DNA of 64,000 nucleotides from Cohnella phaseoli (GCF_003386235.1 NZ_QRDZ01000013.1:62001-126000), one strand, 5' to 3'. Counted from the first letter of the stretch, positions 34,993-43,308 are shown. Made by a program: numbers and translations. Notes: generated by a model not told the origin, from the sequence alone.

Positions 34993-35175
34993 TCAGCAAC
35001 AAACAGGTTGGCAGCACATGGCGCTCGGTTGAATATCCTTAACTTCGTACACAGTTTCTGCCTCGGACTGATTAATCCACTTCCAAGCATGTCGTGCTTC
35101 TTTTTCAACCGTTTGCTGGTGTTGAGACATCAGGTACTCGAGCGCATAAACATTGAACATCCGGATACTCCCCAT
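34993..35175 (-). CDS. Cys-terminated micro-protein, first gene of the arsR-MATE-gshF operon
   Basis: The 60-residue frame starts at ATG 35175 after GGGGAG and ends ...DIQPSAMCCQPVCC, stop. The first half is a charged amphipathic helix (MSQHQQTVEKEARHAWKWIN). The stop overlaps the ribosome binding region of arsR, the usual form of a coupled leader gene. Four of its last seven residues are Cys, which suggests As(III) or metal binding. No family recognised. It could be a chaperone or scavenger. Confidence 0.6.
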   Translation of the reverse strand: MGSIRMFNVYALEYLMSQHQQTVEKEARHAWKWINQSEAETVYEVKDIQPSAMCCQPVCC

Positions 35176-35177
35176 AA

Positions 35178-35250
35178 ATCAAAATTAATTGATGTATGAA
35201 TCTTAACATAACTGGTTTTTATGTGCAATGTTAAATCAATTAATTTTGAT
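35178..35250 (-). promoter_or_regulatory. ArsR operators flanking the operon promoter
   Basis: ATCAAAATTAATTGAT (35178-35193) and ATCAATTAATTTTGAT (35235-35250) each have the ATCAA-N6-TTGAT form of ArsR sites. Between them on the minus strand is TTGCAC (35223-35228), a 17-bp spacer and TAAGAT (35200-35205), a good sigma-A promoter. Repressor on both sites would enclose the promoter. Confidence 0.8.
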
Positions 35251-35372
35251 TTATAAACAAGGTGCCTACCGGTAAAGTTATTCATTCGTATGACCCGGAT
35301 CAACTTTACTCCCCCCCATGAAGGAGCGGTTATGAGGCGATGGACCGGCTGTAAAGGATCATGCTGAGGATA

Positions 35373-36428
35373 TTAATTTTTCAGATAAGAAAATAGCCGT
35401 TTGACAATAAACTTCGCGTCTGGCCCTACTCCCCTTAAGGTAGCCGAGGCAAATGAACGCTGCCCCTCCAACCCGACATAATAAAGCCCTGGAACATGGC
35501 TAATGCCAGCCTGATGCAACGGTCTACCGTCTGCATCTAGTGCGTTAATGCCTTGTAGGTAAGGAAGATTCGGCCGATAGCCTGTAGCAAAGATGATTGT
35601 ATCTACCGCCTCCTTTGTTCCATCCGGCCAAATGACACCCTCTTCATAAAATGAAGTAAACATTGACTGCTGATTCGGTTTCCCTTCCGCTATTCGCGTT
35701 TGGTATGGACCTGGATCGTTCACAGCGCTTGAACTGGGTGCAGTCTTCCCGAATCGCCAAAATGGGAAGGTATCAAAGCCAATTAATTTTATCCAAAAGT
35801 GCAAATCCTGCCCCCAAAGCTTTTGATTCACGAATTGAATAGGTTGGAGCACTGCTAAGGTTGTTTGGCTAACCTCCGATAACTCAACACCGATTTGTAC
35901 TGCTGAATTGCCGCGGCCCACAATAATCACGCGCTGATTGCGAAAAGGTTCTGTATTCCGATATTGAGATGAATGCAGGAAACGTCCCCGAAAAGTATCA
36001 TGACCCGGAATAACTGGTGTGTAGGGATTGTGAAATGAACCCGTTGCATTGATGATGGTCTTTGCTCGAAACGTATCCCCTCCCAAGGTGTGAATGGTAA
36101 ATCCTTCAGCTCCCTTTTCGATCGATGTCACTCGCTGGCTCGCCCTAACCGGTAGTTGAAACTTTGTCCGGTAATCACGTAAATACCGAATGACCTCATC
36201 TCTTCTCGGATAATCATTTGTCTGACCGGGGAACTTCAAGCCCGGCATTGATGAAAAGCGTGCTGGAGAAAACAGTTTAAGACTATCGTAATAACGTGGC
36301 CAGGAGCCGCCTACCTCATCGCTGGCTTCTAATATTAGAAAACGAAGCTCCTTCTTCTGTAAGTGATAACCGGAAGCAAGCCCAGCCTGCCCGCCTCCAA
36401 TGACGATAGTATCAAATGACTCATTCAT
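35373..36428 (-). CDS. Flavin-dependent monooxygenase (ArsO-like)
   Basis: The 351-residue enzyme has the FAD-binding GGGQAGLASGYHL motif at its N-terminus, a second nucleotide motif VIIVGRGNSAVQIG for NAD(P)H, and the C-terminal ATGYRPNLPYL segment of single-component flavin monooxygenases. Similar genes (arsO) occur in arsenic clusters with unclear function. ATG 36428 is chosen because GGAGGG lies seven bases upstream. It follows the MarR gene with a separate TTGCA-N3-TGCAA site in the gap. Confidence 0.82.
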   Translation of the reverse strand: MNESFDTIVIGGGQAGLASGYHLQKKELRFLILEASDEVGGSWPRYYDSLKLFSPARFSSMPGLKFPGQTNDYPRRDEVIRYLRDYRTKFQLPVRASQRVTSIEKGAEGFTIHTLGGDTFRAKTIINATGSFHNPYTPVIPGHDTFRGRFLHSSQYRNTEPFRNQRVIIVGRGNSAVQIGVELSEVSQTTLAVLQPIQFVNQKLWGQDLHFWIKLIGFDTFPFWRFGKTAPSSSAVNDPGPYQTRIAEGKPNQQSMFTSFYEEGVIWPDGTKEAVDTIIFATGYRPNLPYLQGINALDADGRPLHQAGISHVPGLYYVGLEGQRSFASATLRGVGPDAKFIVKRLFSYLKN

Positions 36429-36450
36429 TTCGTTAGCCCTCCAATAATAT

Positions 36451-36463
36451 TTGCAATATGCAA
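36451..36463. promoter_or_regulatory. Palindrome TTGCA-N3-TGCAA upstream of the monooxygenase gene
   Basis: TTGCAATATGCAA lies 23 bp before the start of the monooxygenase. A close match (TTGTAAAATGCAA) lies upstream of the MarR gene. Both are candidate sites for the MarR protein encoded between them. Confidence 0.5.
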
Positions 36464-36518
36464 GTATAATGCAAAAGAAATCACCCCATAGGGTGGAAAG
36501 AAAAATCATATTTGATAT

Positions 36519-36956
36519 CTAACAACAGGATGAGCTTACCTTGGTCATGCTTTCATTGAGTAATTTTAATGAGCGAATAACCGTTTCTTTTTCGAAATCA
36601 TTCATTTGAGAAAAAACCTGATCCAAATACATGTTCATCTGCTCATCAATTGCTGTCGCCACGAACTTACCTTCAGTTGTTAGCGAAAGAATTTGAATTC
36701 GTCGATCTTCAGCATATGGCGTACGTGTCAGCAGCTTCTTATCTACCAGTGTTTGGACTTGCCGGCTAAACGTCGTGATCTCGGTACCCAACGTTTCGGC
36801 AATCTGCTGTATGGAGGGTTGATGTTGCCGATCCACTTCATACAGAATGTGACTTTGAATAAGTGTGACCTCTACCGCTCCAACAGAACAGCAAGTTTTA
36901 TTAAGTAAGCCAAATCGTTTCGTCATTTGTTGAAGAATCGCTCTTACGTCTTCCAT
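36519..36956 (-). CDS. MarR-family regulator with Cys pairs
   Basis: The 145-residue winged-helix protein has QIAETLGTEITTFSRQVQTL as the DNA-reading helix and RTPYAEDRRIQILSLTTEGK as the wing. A vicinal Cys pair near residue 22 (LNKTCCSVGAVEV) and a terminal pair (SSSCC) could sense arsenicals or oxidants; thiol-sensing MarR proteins are known. It is transcribed away from arsC and toward the monooxygenase. Confidence 0.82.
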   Translation of the reverse strand: MEDVRAILQQMTKRFGLLNKTCCSVGAVEVTLIQSHILYEVDRQHQPSIQQIAETLGTEITTFSRQVQTLVDKKLLTRTPYAEDRRIQILSLTTEGKFVATAIDEQMNMYLDQVFSQMNDFEKETVIRSLKLLNESMTKVSSSCC

Positions 36957-36991
36957 GCACTCTCACCTCTATATTCTTTATAACACATTAC

Positions 36992-37004
36992 TTGTAAAAT
37001 GCAA
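36992..37004. promoter_or_regulatory. Second TTGYA-N3-TGCAA site, between the marR and arsC genes
   Basis: TTGTAAAATGCAA, one change from the site at 36451. It lies in the 132-bp divergent region and could control marR and arsC together. Confidence 0.45.
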
Positions 37005-37088
37005 ATAATATCTTTTTTATAAGTTAACACTAATATAATAAATGGATTATATAATTGAGATAACATAACCAATAAAGGAGAATGAAAT

Positions 37089-37529
37089 ATGGCAACTAAT
37101 GATCGTCCATTGAGAATTTATTTCTTATGCGGACAAAACCGTTGTCGTAGTCAAATGGCTGAGGCATTTGTAAAAAGCCTTGGTAATCCAAATATTATTG
37201 TGGAAAGCGCTGGACTTGACCCTCATCCGTTGCATCCTTTAACCGTAGAAGCAATGAATGAGATCGGAATTGATTTGTCGGGATATACTTCAAAAAAGAT
37301 CGACATGAAGGTGTTTCTAGCTGCGACGGTTATTATAAAACTGTGTGAAGATGTTCAAGAAAGATGTCCGATTGTACCCTTCGGTATCCGTAATGAACAA
37401 TGGAATATACCGGATCCGCTCGGCTCAACCCCTCCAACACTAGAAGATGTACGAAAAGCGCGCGATGAGATTAAGGAAAAGGTCCATACCTTACTGAATC
37501 AATATTCAGCGATTGTTACTACTAGCTAA
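37089..37529 (+). CDS. arsC: Arsenate reductase, thioredoxin-linked (first copy)
   Basis: The 146-residue protein has the low-molecular-weight phosphatase-type loop CGQNRCR (Cys14, Cys19, Arg20) and the relay pair Cys86 and Cys93 (KLCEDVQERCPI). These match the Cys10, Cys82 and Cys89 spacing of B. subtilis ArsC. It reduces arsenate to arsenite with thioredoxin. The loop differs from the common CTGNSCR, so this copy may have a different substrate preference. AAAGGAG precedes the ATG. It is divergent from the MarR gene. Confidence 0.88.
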   Translation: MATNDRPLRIYFLCGQNRCRSQMAEAFVKSLGNPNIIVESAGLDPHPLHPLTVEAMNEIGIDLSGYTSKKIDMKVFLAATVIIKLCEDVQERCPIVPFGIRNEQWNIPDPLGSTPPTLEDVRKARDEIKEKVHTLLNQYSAIVTTS

Positions 37530-37530
37530 A

Positions 37531-37573
37531 TCAGAAAAGCGCCTAGAACATCATGTTCTAGGCGCTTTTCTGA
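37531..37573. terminator. Bidirectional terminator with 21-bp perfect stem
   Basis: TCAGAAAAGCGCCTAGAACA pairs with its inverse around a single central base. It lies between the convergent arsC and arsR genes and would stop both. Confidence 0.88.
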
Positions 37574-37582
37574 TTGCTAAAT

Positions 37583-37888
37583 TTAACATTCGACAGTAGA
37601 TCCAGATCTATACTCCAACGTGGGGAGATATCTAATCGCTTCATGTATATAAGGCTTCCCCTCGATCAGAAGTGAATAATATACCCATTGGCCTCTTCTT
37701 GTTTCTGTAACCATACCAGCCGATTTTAATTTCCGTAAATGCTGACTTGTACTGGATTGAGAAACGCCCAATTCATCCATGATGTCACATACACACATCT
37801 CTTTTTCTTTTAGCAACGCTAAAATCGTTAACCTGGTCTTATCTGCAAGCAGCTTAAAATCCTCAGCCATCATATGAATTGTATTCAT
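37583..37888 (-). CDS. arsR: ArsR-family metalloregulator (second copy)
   Basis: The 101-residue repressor has EDFKLLADKTRLTILALLKE, the sensor motif CVCDI (Cys32, Cys34) and the DNA-reading segment SQSSTSQHLRKLKSAGMVTE. It stands between the phosphate cluster and arsC. Its upstream region carries an 18-bp motif that also lies upstream of pstS, so its expression may respond to phosphate. No classical ATCAA-N6-TTGAT site was noted upstream. Confidence 0.9.
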   Translation of the reverse strand: MNTIHMMAEDFKLLADKTRLTILALLKEKEMCVCDIMDELGVSQSSTSQHLRKLKSAGMVTETRRGQWVYYSLLIEGKPYIHEAIRYLPTLEYRSGSTVEC

Positions 37889-37949
37889 AGTAAAGCCTCC
37901 TTCAACATCGGAAACATGCTTTAAATCCTATTATTATCATATTTCCAAA

Positions 37950-37967
37950 TTGTTTTCGGAGTGTTAA
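37950..37967 (-). promoter_or_regulatory. Pho-box-like motif upstream of arsR (copy 2)
   Basis: On the minus strand this reads TTAACACTCCGAAAACAA, two TTAACA-like hexamers with an 11-bp period, as in PhoP boxes of Bacillus. The same sequence with one change lies upstream of pstS at 43218-43235, at a similar distance from the start codon (62 versus 75 bp). Confidence 0.5.
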
Positions 37968-37982
37968 TTTTGAACCTTATTA

Positions 37983-38666
37983 TTATATGCTAATTTGTAA
38001 TCGATATCCTTCCTTCTTTTGTGTAAGGATCTGAACGTGATCCGAACAGCAATTTAATTTCCTTCTTAATTTGTTAATGCTTTGTGTCAAAGAAGTTCTC
38101 TGATTCGAAATACGTTCCGATATTTTTTCGATCAATCGTGTCTCTTCAACAAGACTTCCATGCTCCTGCAGTAATGCAAGAAACACATGATACTCTCTCC
38201 AGGTTAGCGCGACTCTGTACCCAAAACATTGAATTTCCATACCTGCATCATATACTTCTACATGATGCAAACGGATCGCCCTCTGGGTTTGAGAAACCTG
38301 GAGGGCATGCGCTGATCCAATGTTTTTAGGTAGATGAGATTGAATCATGTGTAGAAGGTGTTCAAAATCAAATGGTTTATCTAGTGACATCAAGTTCCGT
38401 TTTGTTGGAAATTCCCGGAGATCTTGAGTAAGATCGCGAATAACGATCGTGGTTAGCGTCGAATCCACTAGGGTTGCACTTTCCCATTCGTCCTGAATGA
38501 TAATATCATATGCATCTTTTTGGGGACTTATGGAAGAGAGGTTTACCACATATCCGCACTTTCTGAGCCCATATTCAATTACTTTTGCAAGTGTACAATC
38601 CGTCATGTTAAGCAGAATGCGTTTAGGCACAAAATCAACCCATTGACCATCCATCTCTTCACCCAT
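37983..38666 (-). CDS. PhoB/OmpR-like DNA-binding protein with degenerate receiver
   Basis: The 227-residue protein has a receiver-like N-terminus and an OmpR-type winged helix (ALTWREYHVFLALLQEHGSL, then RISNQRTSLTQSINKLRRKL). The acidic pair of true receivers is replaced (KRILLNMTDC). An Asp is kept at the expected phosphorylation place (DIIIQDEW), as is the conserved Lys (LDKPFDFEHLL). It lies 16 bp after phoU in the same direction, so it is part of the pst operon and may regulate it. No histidine kinase is nearby. Confidence 0.72.
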   Translation of the reverse strand: MGEEMDGQWVDFVPKRILLNMTDCTLAKVIEYGLRKCGYVVNLSSISPQKDAYDIIIQDEWESATLVDSTLTTIVIRDLTQDLREFPTKRNLMSLDKPFDFEHLLHMIQSHLPKNIGSAHALQVSQTQRAIRLHHVEVYDAGMEIQCFGYRVALTWREYHVFLALLQEHGSLVEETRLIEKISERISNQRTSLTQSINKLRRKLNCCSDHVQILTQKKEGYRLQISI

Positions 38667-38682
38667 GGATATTGAGCCTCCA

Positions 38683-39342
38683 TCAACGATTGAGATCCAG
38701 TCTGCGATTAGTGGTTAAATAAATGACATTTTCTCCAATATTGGTAGCATGGTCAGCGATTCGTTCTAAAAAGCGACCGACGAAACAAATGGATAGCCCC
38801 TGAGTGACAGAAGATTTGCTTAGTTGAATGACTTGAGAGTTCCTTCGAAGAAAATCCCCGTATAATCGATCGACTTTATGATCTAACTCTGCCATTTCTT
38901 CAGCTAAATTTGCATCTTCTCTGTCGTAGCTCTCCATACTCCCTTTAATCATCTTTAACGTTATATCCTTCATCTCAGTAATACCCACCAGCAAAAGCGG
39001 ATCAACTTGCTGCTCCAGTCTGATCACGACTTTAGCAATATCAACCGAAAGATCAGCCATTCGCTCCAAGTCATGGGCCATACGTATGGCGATAAGCGTC
39101 TTTCTCATATCTTTGGATACTGGCTGTTGGGTCGCGATGATAATGGCTGTTAGTTCAAGTACCTCATTCTCAAGTTCATTGATTTGAGAATCCTGATCAA
39201 CAATTTGCTTGGCAAGATGTTGATCAAAAATTTCAAGCGAATGAACCGATTGTTCTAAGGCTTGTTGTACGTGTTCCCCCATTTGATCAAGCAAACGACG
39301 CAGTTCAAACTGCATTTTCTCCATAGAAGTGCGATAGTCCAT
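38683..39342 (-). CDS. phoU: Phosphate transport regulator PhoU
   Basis: The 219-residue all-helical protein has two PhoU repeats, each with metal-binding E/D-rich motifs: RMAHDLERMADLSVDIAKVV and LERIADHATNIGENVIYL. PhoU links Pst transport to signalling through the kinase and prevents excess phosphate uptake. GAGGAGG precedes the ATG. It lies between pstB and the PhoB-like gene in one transcription unit. Confidence 0.93.
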   Translation of the reverse strand: MDYRTSMEKMQFELRRLLDQMGEHVQQALEQSVHSLEIFDQHLAKQIVDQDSQINELENEVLELTAIIIATQQPVSKDMRKTLIAIRMAHDLERMADLSVDIAKVVIRLEQQVDPLLLVGITEMKDITLKMIKGSMESYDREDANLAEEMAELDHKVDRLYGDFLRRNSQVIQLSKSSVTQGLSICFVGRFLERIADHATNIGENVIYLTTNRRLDLNR

Positions 39343-39362
39343 ATCTCTTCCTCCTCGTAAGA

Positions 39363-40121
39363 TTATCCAAATCTTCCGGATACATAGTCATCAGTTCGCT
39401 GGTCAGCTGGAGACATGAAGATGTCATGCGTTCGATTAAACTCAATCAACTCACCATTCAAGAAGAATGCTGTATTATCCGCGATCCGTGCTGCCTGATG
39501 AAGGTTATGCGTTACGATCACAATCGTGACTTGCGACTTCAATTCCATAACCAGGCTCTCGATATGTCCAGTGGATATCGGATCTAGCGCTGAAGCTGGT
39601 TCATCCATTAATAATATTTCCGGTTCGATCGCTAAAGCTCGAGCTATACATAGACGTTGCTGTTGGCCCCCGGAAAGACTCATGCCTGAATGGTTCAGAC
39701 GATCTTTGACTTCATCCCAAAGAGCTGCCATTTGCAAGCTCTTCTCCACTTTTTCTGATAACATCGATTTATTCCGAACCCCGTTCAATTTTAAGCCGGA
39801 TGCAACGTTATCAAATATGGACATGGTCGGAAAAGGGTTGGGTTTCTGAAATACCATCCCGATTCGGCTCCGCAGTTCTACGGGGTCAATGTTTTCAGCA
39901 TAGATATTTTGATCATCGAACCATACTTGCCCCTCAACTCTTGTTTCATCAATGACTTCGTGCATTCGATTCAAACACCGGACATATGTTGATTTTCCGC
40001 ACCCAGACGGACCAATGATTGCCGTAATGGCATTCTTATCGATTTGCATATCGATACCCTTGAGAATTTGATGATTCCCGTACCAGGCTTTGAGACCATT
40101 TGTTTTCATTCCCTTTGCCAT
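39363..40121 (-). CDS. pstB: Phosphate ABC transporter ATPase PstB
   Basis: The 252-residue ATPase has Walker A GPSGCGKST, the PstB-specific FDDQNIYAENIDPVELRSRI and FQKPNPFPTMSIFDNV, the signature LSGGQQQR, and Walker B EILLMDEPASALDP. It drives high-affinity phosphate import with PstA and PstC. It is 12 bp downstream of pstA. Confidence 0.95.
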   Translation of the reverse strand: MAKGMKTNGLKAWYGNHQILKGIDMQIDKNAITAIIGPSGCGKSTYVRCLNRMHEVIDETRVEGQVWFDDQNIYAENIDPVELRSRIGMVFQKPNPFPTMSIFDNVASGLKLNGVRNKSMLSEKVEKSLQMAALWDEVKDRLNHSGMSLSGGQQQRLCIARALAIEPEILLMDEPASALDPISTGHIESLVMELKSQVTIVIVTHNLHQAARIADNTAFFLNGELIEFNRTHDIFMSPADQRTDDYVSGRFG

Positions 40122-40133
40122 AACATTGCCACC

Positions 40134-40988
40134 TCAGTTGATTTGATTAAACCGACCTCTTGTCATTGTTCGAGCGGTAATATTAATGACGAGCACAAAT
40201 AGGATCAAAACAAGAGCTGCTCCCCAAGCTTTCTGAATCCAGTCATCATAAGGAGACTTCGCGTATTCGAATATCTGCGCAGGCAACGACGCTATTGGAT
40301 CCGACAAGCTTTTATTCCAAAAGTGATTACCGAAGGCTGTTAAAAGTAGCGGTGCGGTTTCTCCTGCCACACGTGCAATGCCAAGCATAATGCCCGTGAT
40401 CATACCTTTGAGCGAATAAGGAATCACGATAAACAGAATGGTTTTCCATTTAGGAATTCCAAGCGCATAGGCACCCTCCCGAATTGCATTGGGTGTCAAA
40501 CGTAATATTTCTTCGGTTGAACGAGTGACGATGGGGATCATGATAATTCCTAGGGCAAGACCACCTGACCAGGCAGAAAAATGGCCAATTGGACGAACAA
40601 ACGCTAAATAGGCGAAAATCCCAATTACAATCGAGGGGATACCTAATAAGACATCCGTGATAAACCTTACAACAGAGGCGTACAATCCTTTAGGTTTATA
40701 CTCGTTAAGATAGATGGCAGTCATGATTCCGATCGGAAGTCCGACTGCAGAAGCGATTGCGATGAGCACACTGGTTCCTAGGATGGAATTTCCGATGCCC
40801 CCTCCAAGTTCCCCAACTGCTGATGGAAGTTTAACGAAGAAATCGAAATTAAGTGCCGGAGTCCCTTTATATACGATATAACTTAAAATACTAAAAAGCG
40901 GAATCAACGCAATCAATGTGAAGCAAATGACTACGCCAAGCATGATTCTATTAAACCTCTGTCTTTTGCGCATCCGTTGGGTGATCAA
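40134..40988 (-). CDS. pstA: Phosphate ABC transporter permease PstA
   Basis: The 284-residue permease has six predicted spans and the EAA-type loop REGAYALGIPKWKTILFIVI. It forms the phosphate channel with PstC. TTG 40988 follows AGGAGGT. It overlaps pstC by 4 bp. Confidence 0.94.
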   Translation of the reverse strand: MITQRMRKRQRFNRIMLGVVICFTLIALIPLFSILSYIVYKGTPALNFDFFVKLPSAVGELGGGIGNSILGTSVLIAIASAVGLPIGIMTAIYLNEYKPKGLYASVVRFITDVLLGIPSIVIGIFAYLAFVRPIGHFSAWSGGLALGIIMIPIVTRSTEEILRLTPNAIREGAYALGIPKWKTILFIVIPYSLKGMITGIMLGIARVAGETAPLLLTAFGNHFWNKSLSDPIASLPAQIFEYAKSPYDDWIQKAWGAALVLILFVLVINITARTMTRGRFNQIN

Positions 40989-41968
40989 CTTCTTGTACCT
41001 CCTTTAGGGCCACGAGCAACCGTCCAAATCAAGAATCGAGCGGCAACATTCAAAACAAGCGTAACCAAAAAGAGGAGCAATCCAATTTCGATCAATGAGG
41101 ATAAGTAAATACTTTCAGTGGCTTCGGTAAACTCATTAGCAATAACGGCAGCCATAGAATGTCCTGGCGCAAAGAGCGATGCCTTGATTTCTGCACGATT
41201 TCCGATAACCATAGTTACAGCCATCGTTTCACCGAGAGCACGTCCTAGTCCCAATATGCACGCACCAAGGATACCAGGGCGAGAATAGGGCAAAATGATT
41301 TTCCAGATAATTTCCCATTTTGTTGCGCCTAATGCCATATAGCCTTCTTTCTGCAGGCTAGGTACGACGCTAATAATGTCTCTGGTCAAAGCCGTAATAA
41401 TCGGAATGATCATAATGGCAAGAAGGATGCCGGCCGTTAACATGCCAAGTCCGATAGGCGCGCCCGTGAATAACGGGAAGTCCCCCAAAATCTTCGATAA
41501 AGGTTTTTGAAGCCAATCCCGAATAAACGGAACCAGAATAAATAAGCCCCACAAACCATACAAAATACTTGGTATGGCGGCAAGCAATTCAATCATGAAG
41601 CCTACAGGACGTTTGAGCCATTTTGGAGACATTTCAGTAATAAACAATGCAACGCCAATACTAATAGGGGCAGCTATGATGATGGCGATAACTGATGAGA
41701 CAACCGTTCCAAATATAAAAGGTAAGGCACCGAACACCCCTTTAACCGGGTTCCAGTCTTGACTGAAAATAAAACCGAATCCAAATGCCTTAAACGATTG
41801 ACTGGACTCTCTCGTGAGGACAACCACTATCCAAACAAATAAGAGCAATATAAGAAGTCCGAATAAAAAAGTCGACCACTTAAAACCAGCATCCCAAATG
41901 CGATGACGAGACTTCTTTCCTCTTCGGATTTGACTAACGCCAGTGTGCAACTTCGGTTTGCTTTCCAA
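40985..41968 (-). CDS. pstC: Phosphate ABC transporter permease PstC
   Basis: The 327-residue permease has six or seven spans and the loop QKEGYMALGATKWEIIWKII. TTG 41968 follows AAGGAGA. The N-terminus is longer and more basic than usual (RRGKKSRHRIWD). It lies between pstS and pstA. Confidence 0.94.
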   Translation of the reverse strand: MESKPKLHTGVSQIRRGKKSRHRIWDAGFKWSTFLFGLLILLLFVWIVVVLTRESSQSFKAFGFGFIFSQDWNPVKGVFGALPFIFGTVVSSVIAIIIAAPISIGVALFITEMSPKWLKRPVGFMIELLAAIPSILYGLWGLFILVPFIRDWLQKPLSKILGDFPLFTGAPIGLGMLTAGILLAIMIIPIITALTRDIISVVPSLQKEGYMALGATKWEIIWKIILPYSRPGILGACILGLGRALGETMAVTMVIGNRAEIKASLFAPGHSMAAVIANEFTEATESIYLSSLIEIGLLLFLVTLVLNVAARFLIWTVARGPKGGTRS

Positions 41969-42066
41969 GAATACATCTCCTTCCGGACAAGAGCACGATT
42001 ATGAAACGGAACAGGTATAAGGAATGAAAATCACCTTATACCTGAGTCCAATTGGTGGAATCCGAG

Positions 42067-43143
42067 TTATTTGATCTTCTCCATATTAGAATCATTCAAC
42101 TTTGCTATTGCTTCAGGAATCTTTGCATACTGCAAAGGTTCAGAGTATTGTTGTCCGTCCCTGTATACCCATTCCAACAGTTCTGTGATGACCTGTTTTT
42201 TTTCACTATCGGCATAATTAACATTGAGCAAAGCCCAAGTAATTCCAACAATGCCGTATGCATTTGCTCCATCTTTTTCAACGATGGAAACTCGGGTGTC
42301 TTCCGGCATGTTTTGCGCTGCTGATTCAGCAGCAATTGTTGCAGCTTCAAGGGAAGGATACACGAAGTTTCCATCTTTATTTCGAATTTGGGCATAATGA
42401 ATTTTGTTATTCTCGGCGTAGGCTAATTCAGTATATCCAATCGATCCTGGAGTTTGTTTGACTTGACCGGCAACCCCTTCATTCCCTTTTCCGCCTACAC
42501 CTACAGGGAAAGGCACAGATTTTCCTTGTCCTACTTTTTCTTTCCATTCGGCGCTAACCGTACTTAAGTAATCCGTAAAAATGGCCGTTGTTCCGCTGCC
42601 ATCAGAGCGATAAACCGGCGTAATATCCAGATCCGGTAAGTTCAAATCAGGGTTGTCCATCTTGAGTTTGGGATCATTCCATTTGCTAATCTTACCTAGA
42701 TAAATGTCTGCAAGCGTCTCCTGCGTCAATTTAAGACCGTTTTCCACGCCGTCAACGTTGTAGATAATGGCTTCTGCACCAACCGTAACAGGGATATGAA
42801 TAACTCCATCTTTCACGGCAGCGATTTCTTCATCGGACATATACGCATCGGATGCAGCGAAATCGATTGTGCCTTCCGTAAGTTGTTTAATGCCTCCACC
42901 AGAACCAATGGACTGATAGTTCACTTTTATTTCCGGATGCAGCTTGTTATATTCGGAGAACATTTTGGAGAATAGCGGATTAATAAACGTGGAACCTGCG
43001 GATGTAATCATGATTTCTTTCTTGCTCCCACTCTTATCATTAGTGGATGCTTCATTTCCATTCTTGCTTGAGCTACACGCAGTTAGTGCACCTATTACGA
43101 TGATCAAAGCACTTAACGTCAACCATTTTCCAGTCTTCTTCAA
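42067..43143 (-). CDS. pstS: Phosphate-binding lipoprotein PstS
   Basis: The 358-residue lipoprotein has lipobox LTAC, then the PstS motifs TSAGSTFINPLFSKMFSEYN, SIGSGGGIKQLTEGTIDFAA and VYRSDGSGTTAIFTDYL, which hold phosphate through TSAGS- and RSDGSGT-type loops. PstS proteins discriminate phosphate from arsenate to different degrees. TTG 43143 is preferred because GGGAG lies 8 bases upstream; GTG 43152 abuts it. The 98-bp gap to pstC fits one operon. Confidence 0.95.
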   Translation of the reverse strand: MKKTGKWLTLSALIIVIGALTACSSSKNGNEASTNDKSGSKKEIMITSAGSTFINPLFSKMFSEYNKLHPEIKVNYQSIGSGGGIKQLTEGTIDFAASDAYMSDEEIAAVKDGVIHIPVTVGAEAIIYNVDGVENGLKLTQETLADIYLGKISKWNDPKLKMDNPDLNLPDLDITPVYRSDGSGTTAIFTDYLSTVSAEWKEKVGQGKSVPFPVGVGGKGNEGVAGQVKQTPGSIGYTELAYAENNKIHYAQIRNKDGNFVYPSLEAATIAAESAAQNMPEDTRVSIVEKDGANAYGIVGITWALLNVNYADSEKKQVITELLEWVYRDGQQYSEPLQYAKIPEAIAKLNDSNMEKIK

Positions 43144-43217
43144 TTCGTCCACTCCCTTTTTTTCGACCTTATTAGCACATGATAATATGTCGATTCGAAA
43201 CTTATGTTAGGCACCAT

Positions 43218-43235
43218 TTGTTTTCGGAATGTTAA
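43218..43235 (-). promoter_or_regulatory. Pho-box-like motif upstream of pstS
   Basis: On the minus strand TTAACATTCCGAAAACAA, two hexamers with an 11-bp period, followed by CTAACATAAG further along. This is a likely PhoP-type site for the pst operon and matches 37950-37967 at 17 of 18 bases. Confidence 0.55.
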
Positions 43236-43265
43236 CGTAAAACATGAGTTTTATTAAATTAGTTT

Positions 43266-43308
43266 TCACTAATATTATTCTTTACTTATATTAGTGAGCA
43301 TGTATAAT
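43266..43308 (+). promoter_or_regulatory. Promoter and ArsR-type operator of the arsR-arsB operon
   Basis: TCACTAATAT (43266-43275) and ATATTAGTGA (43288-43297) form a perfect inverted repeat with a 12-bp spacer. It overlaps a promoter: TTTACT (43281-43286), 16 bp, TATAAT (43303-43308). This suits repression by the ArsR encoded just downstream. The half-site differs from that at 35178-35250. Confidence 0.72.
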
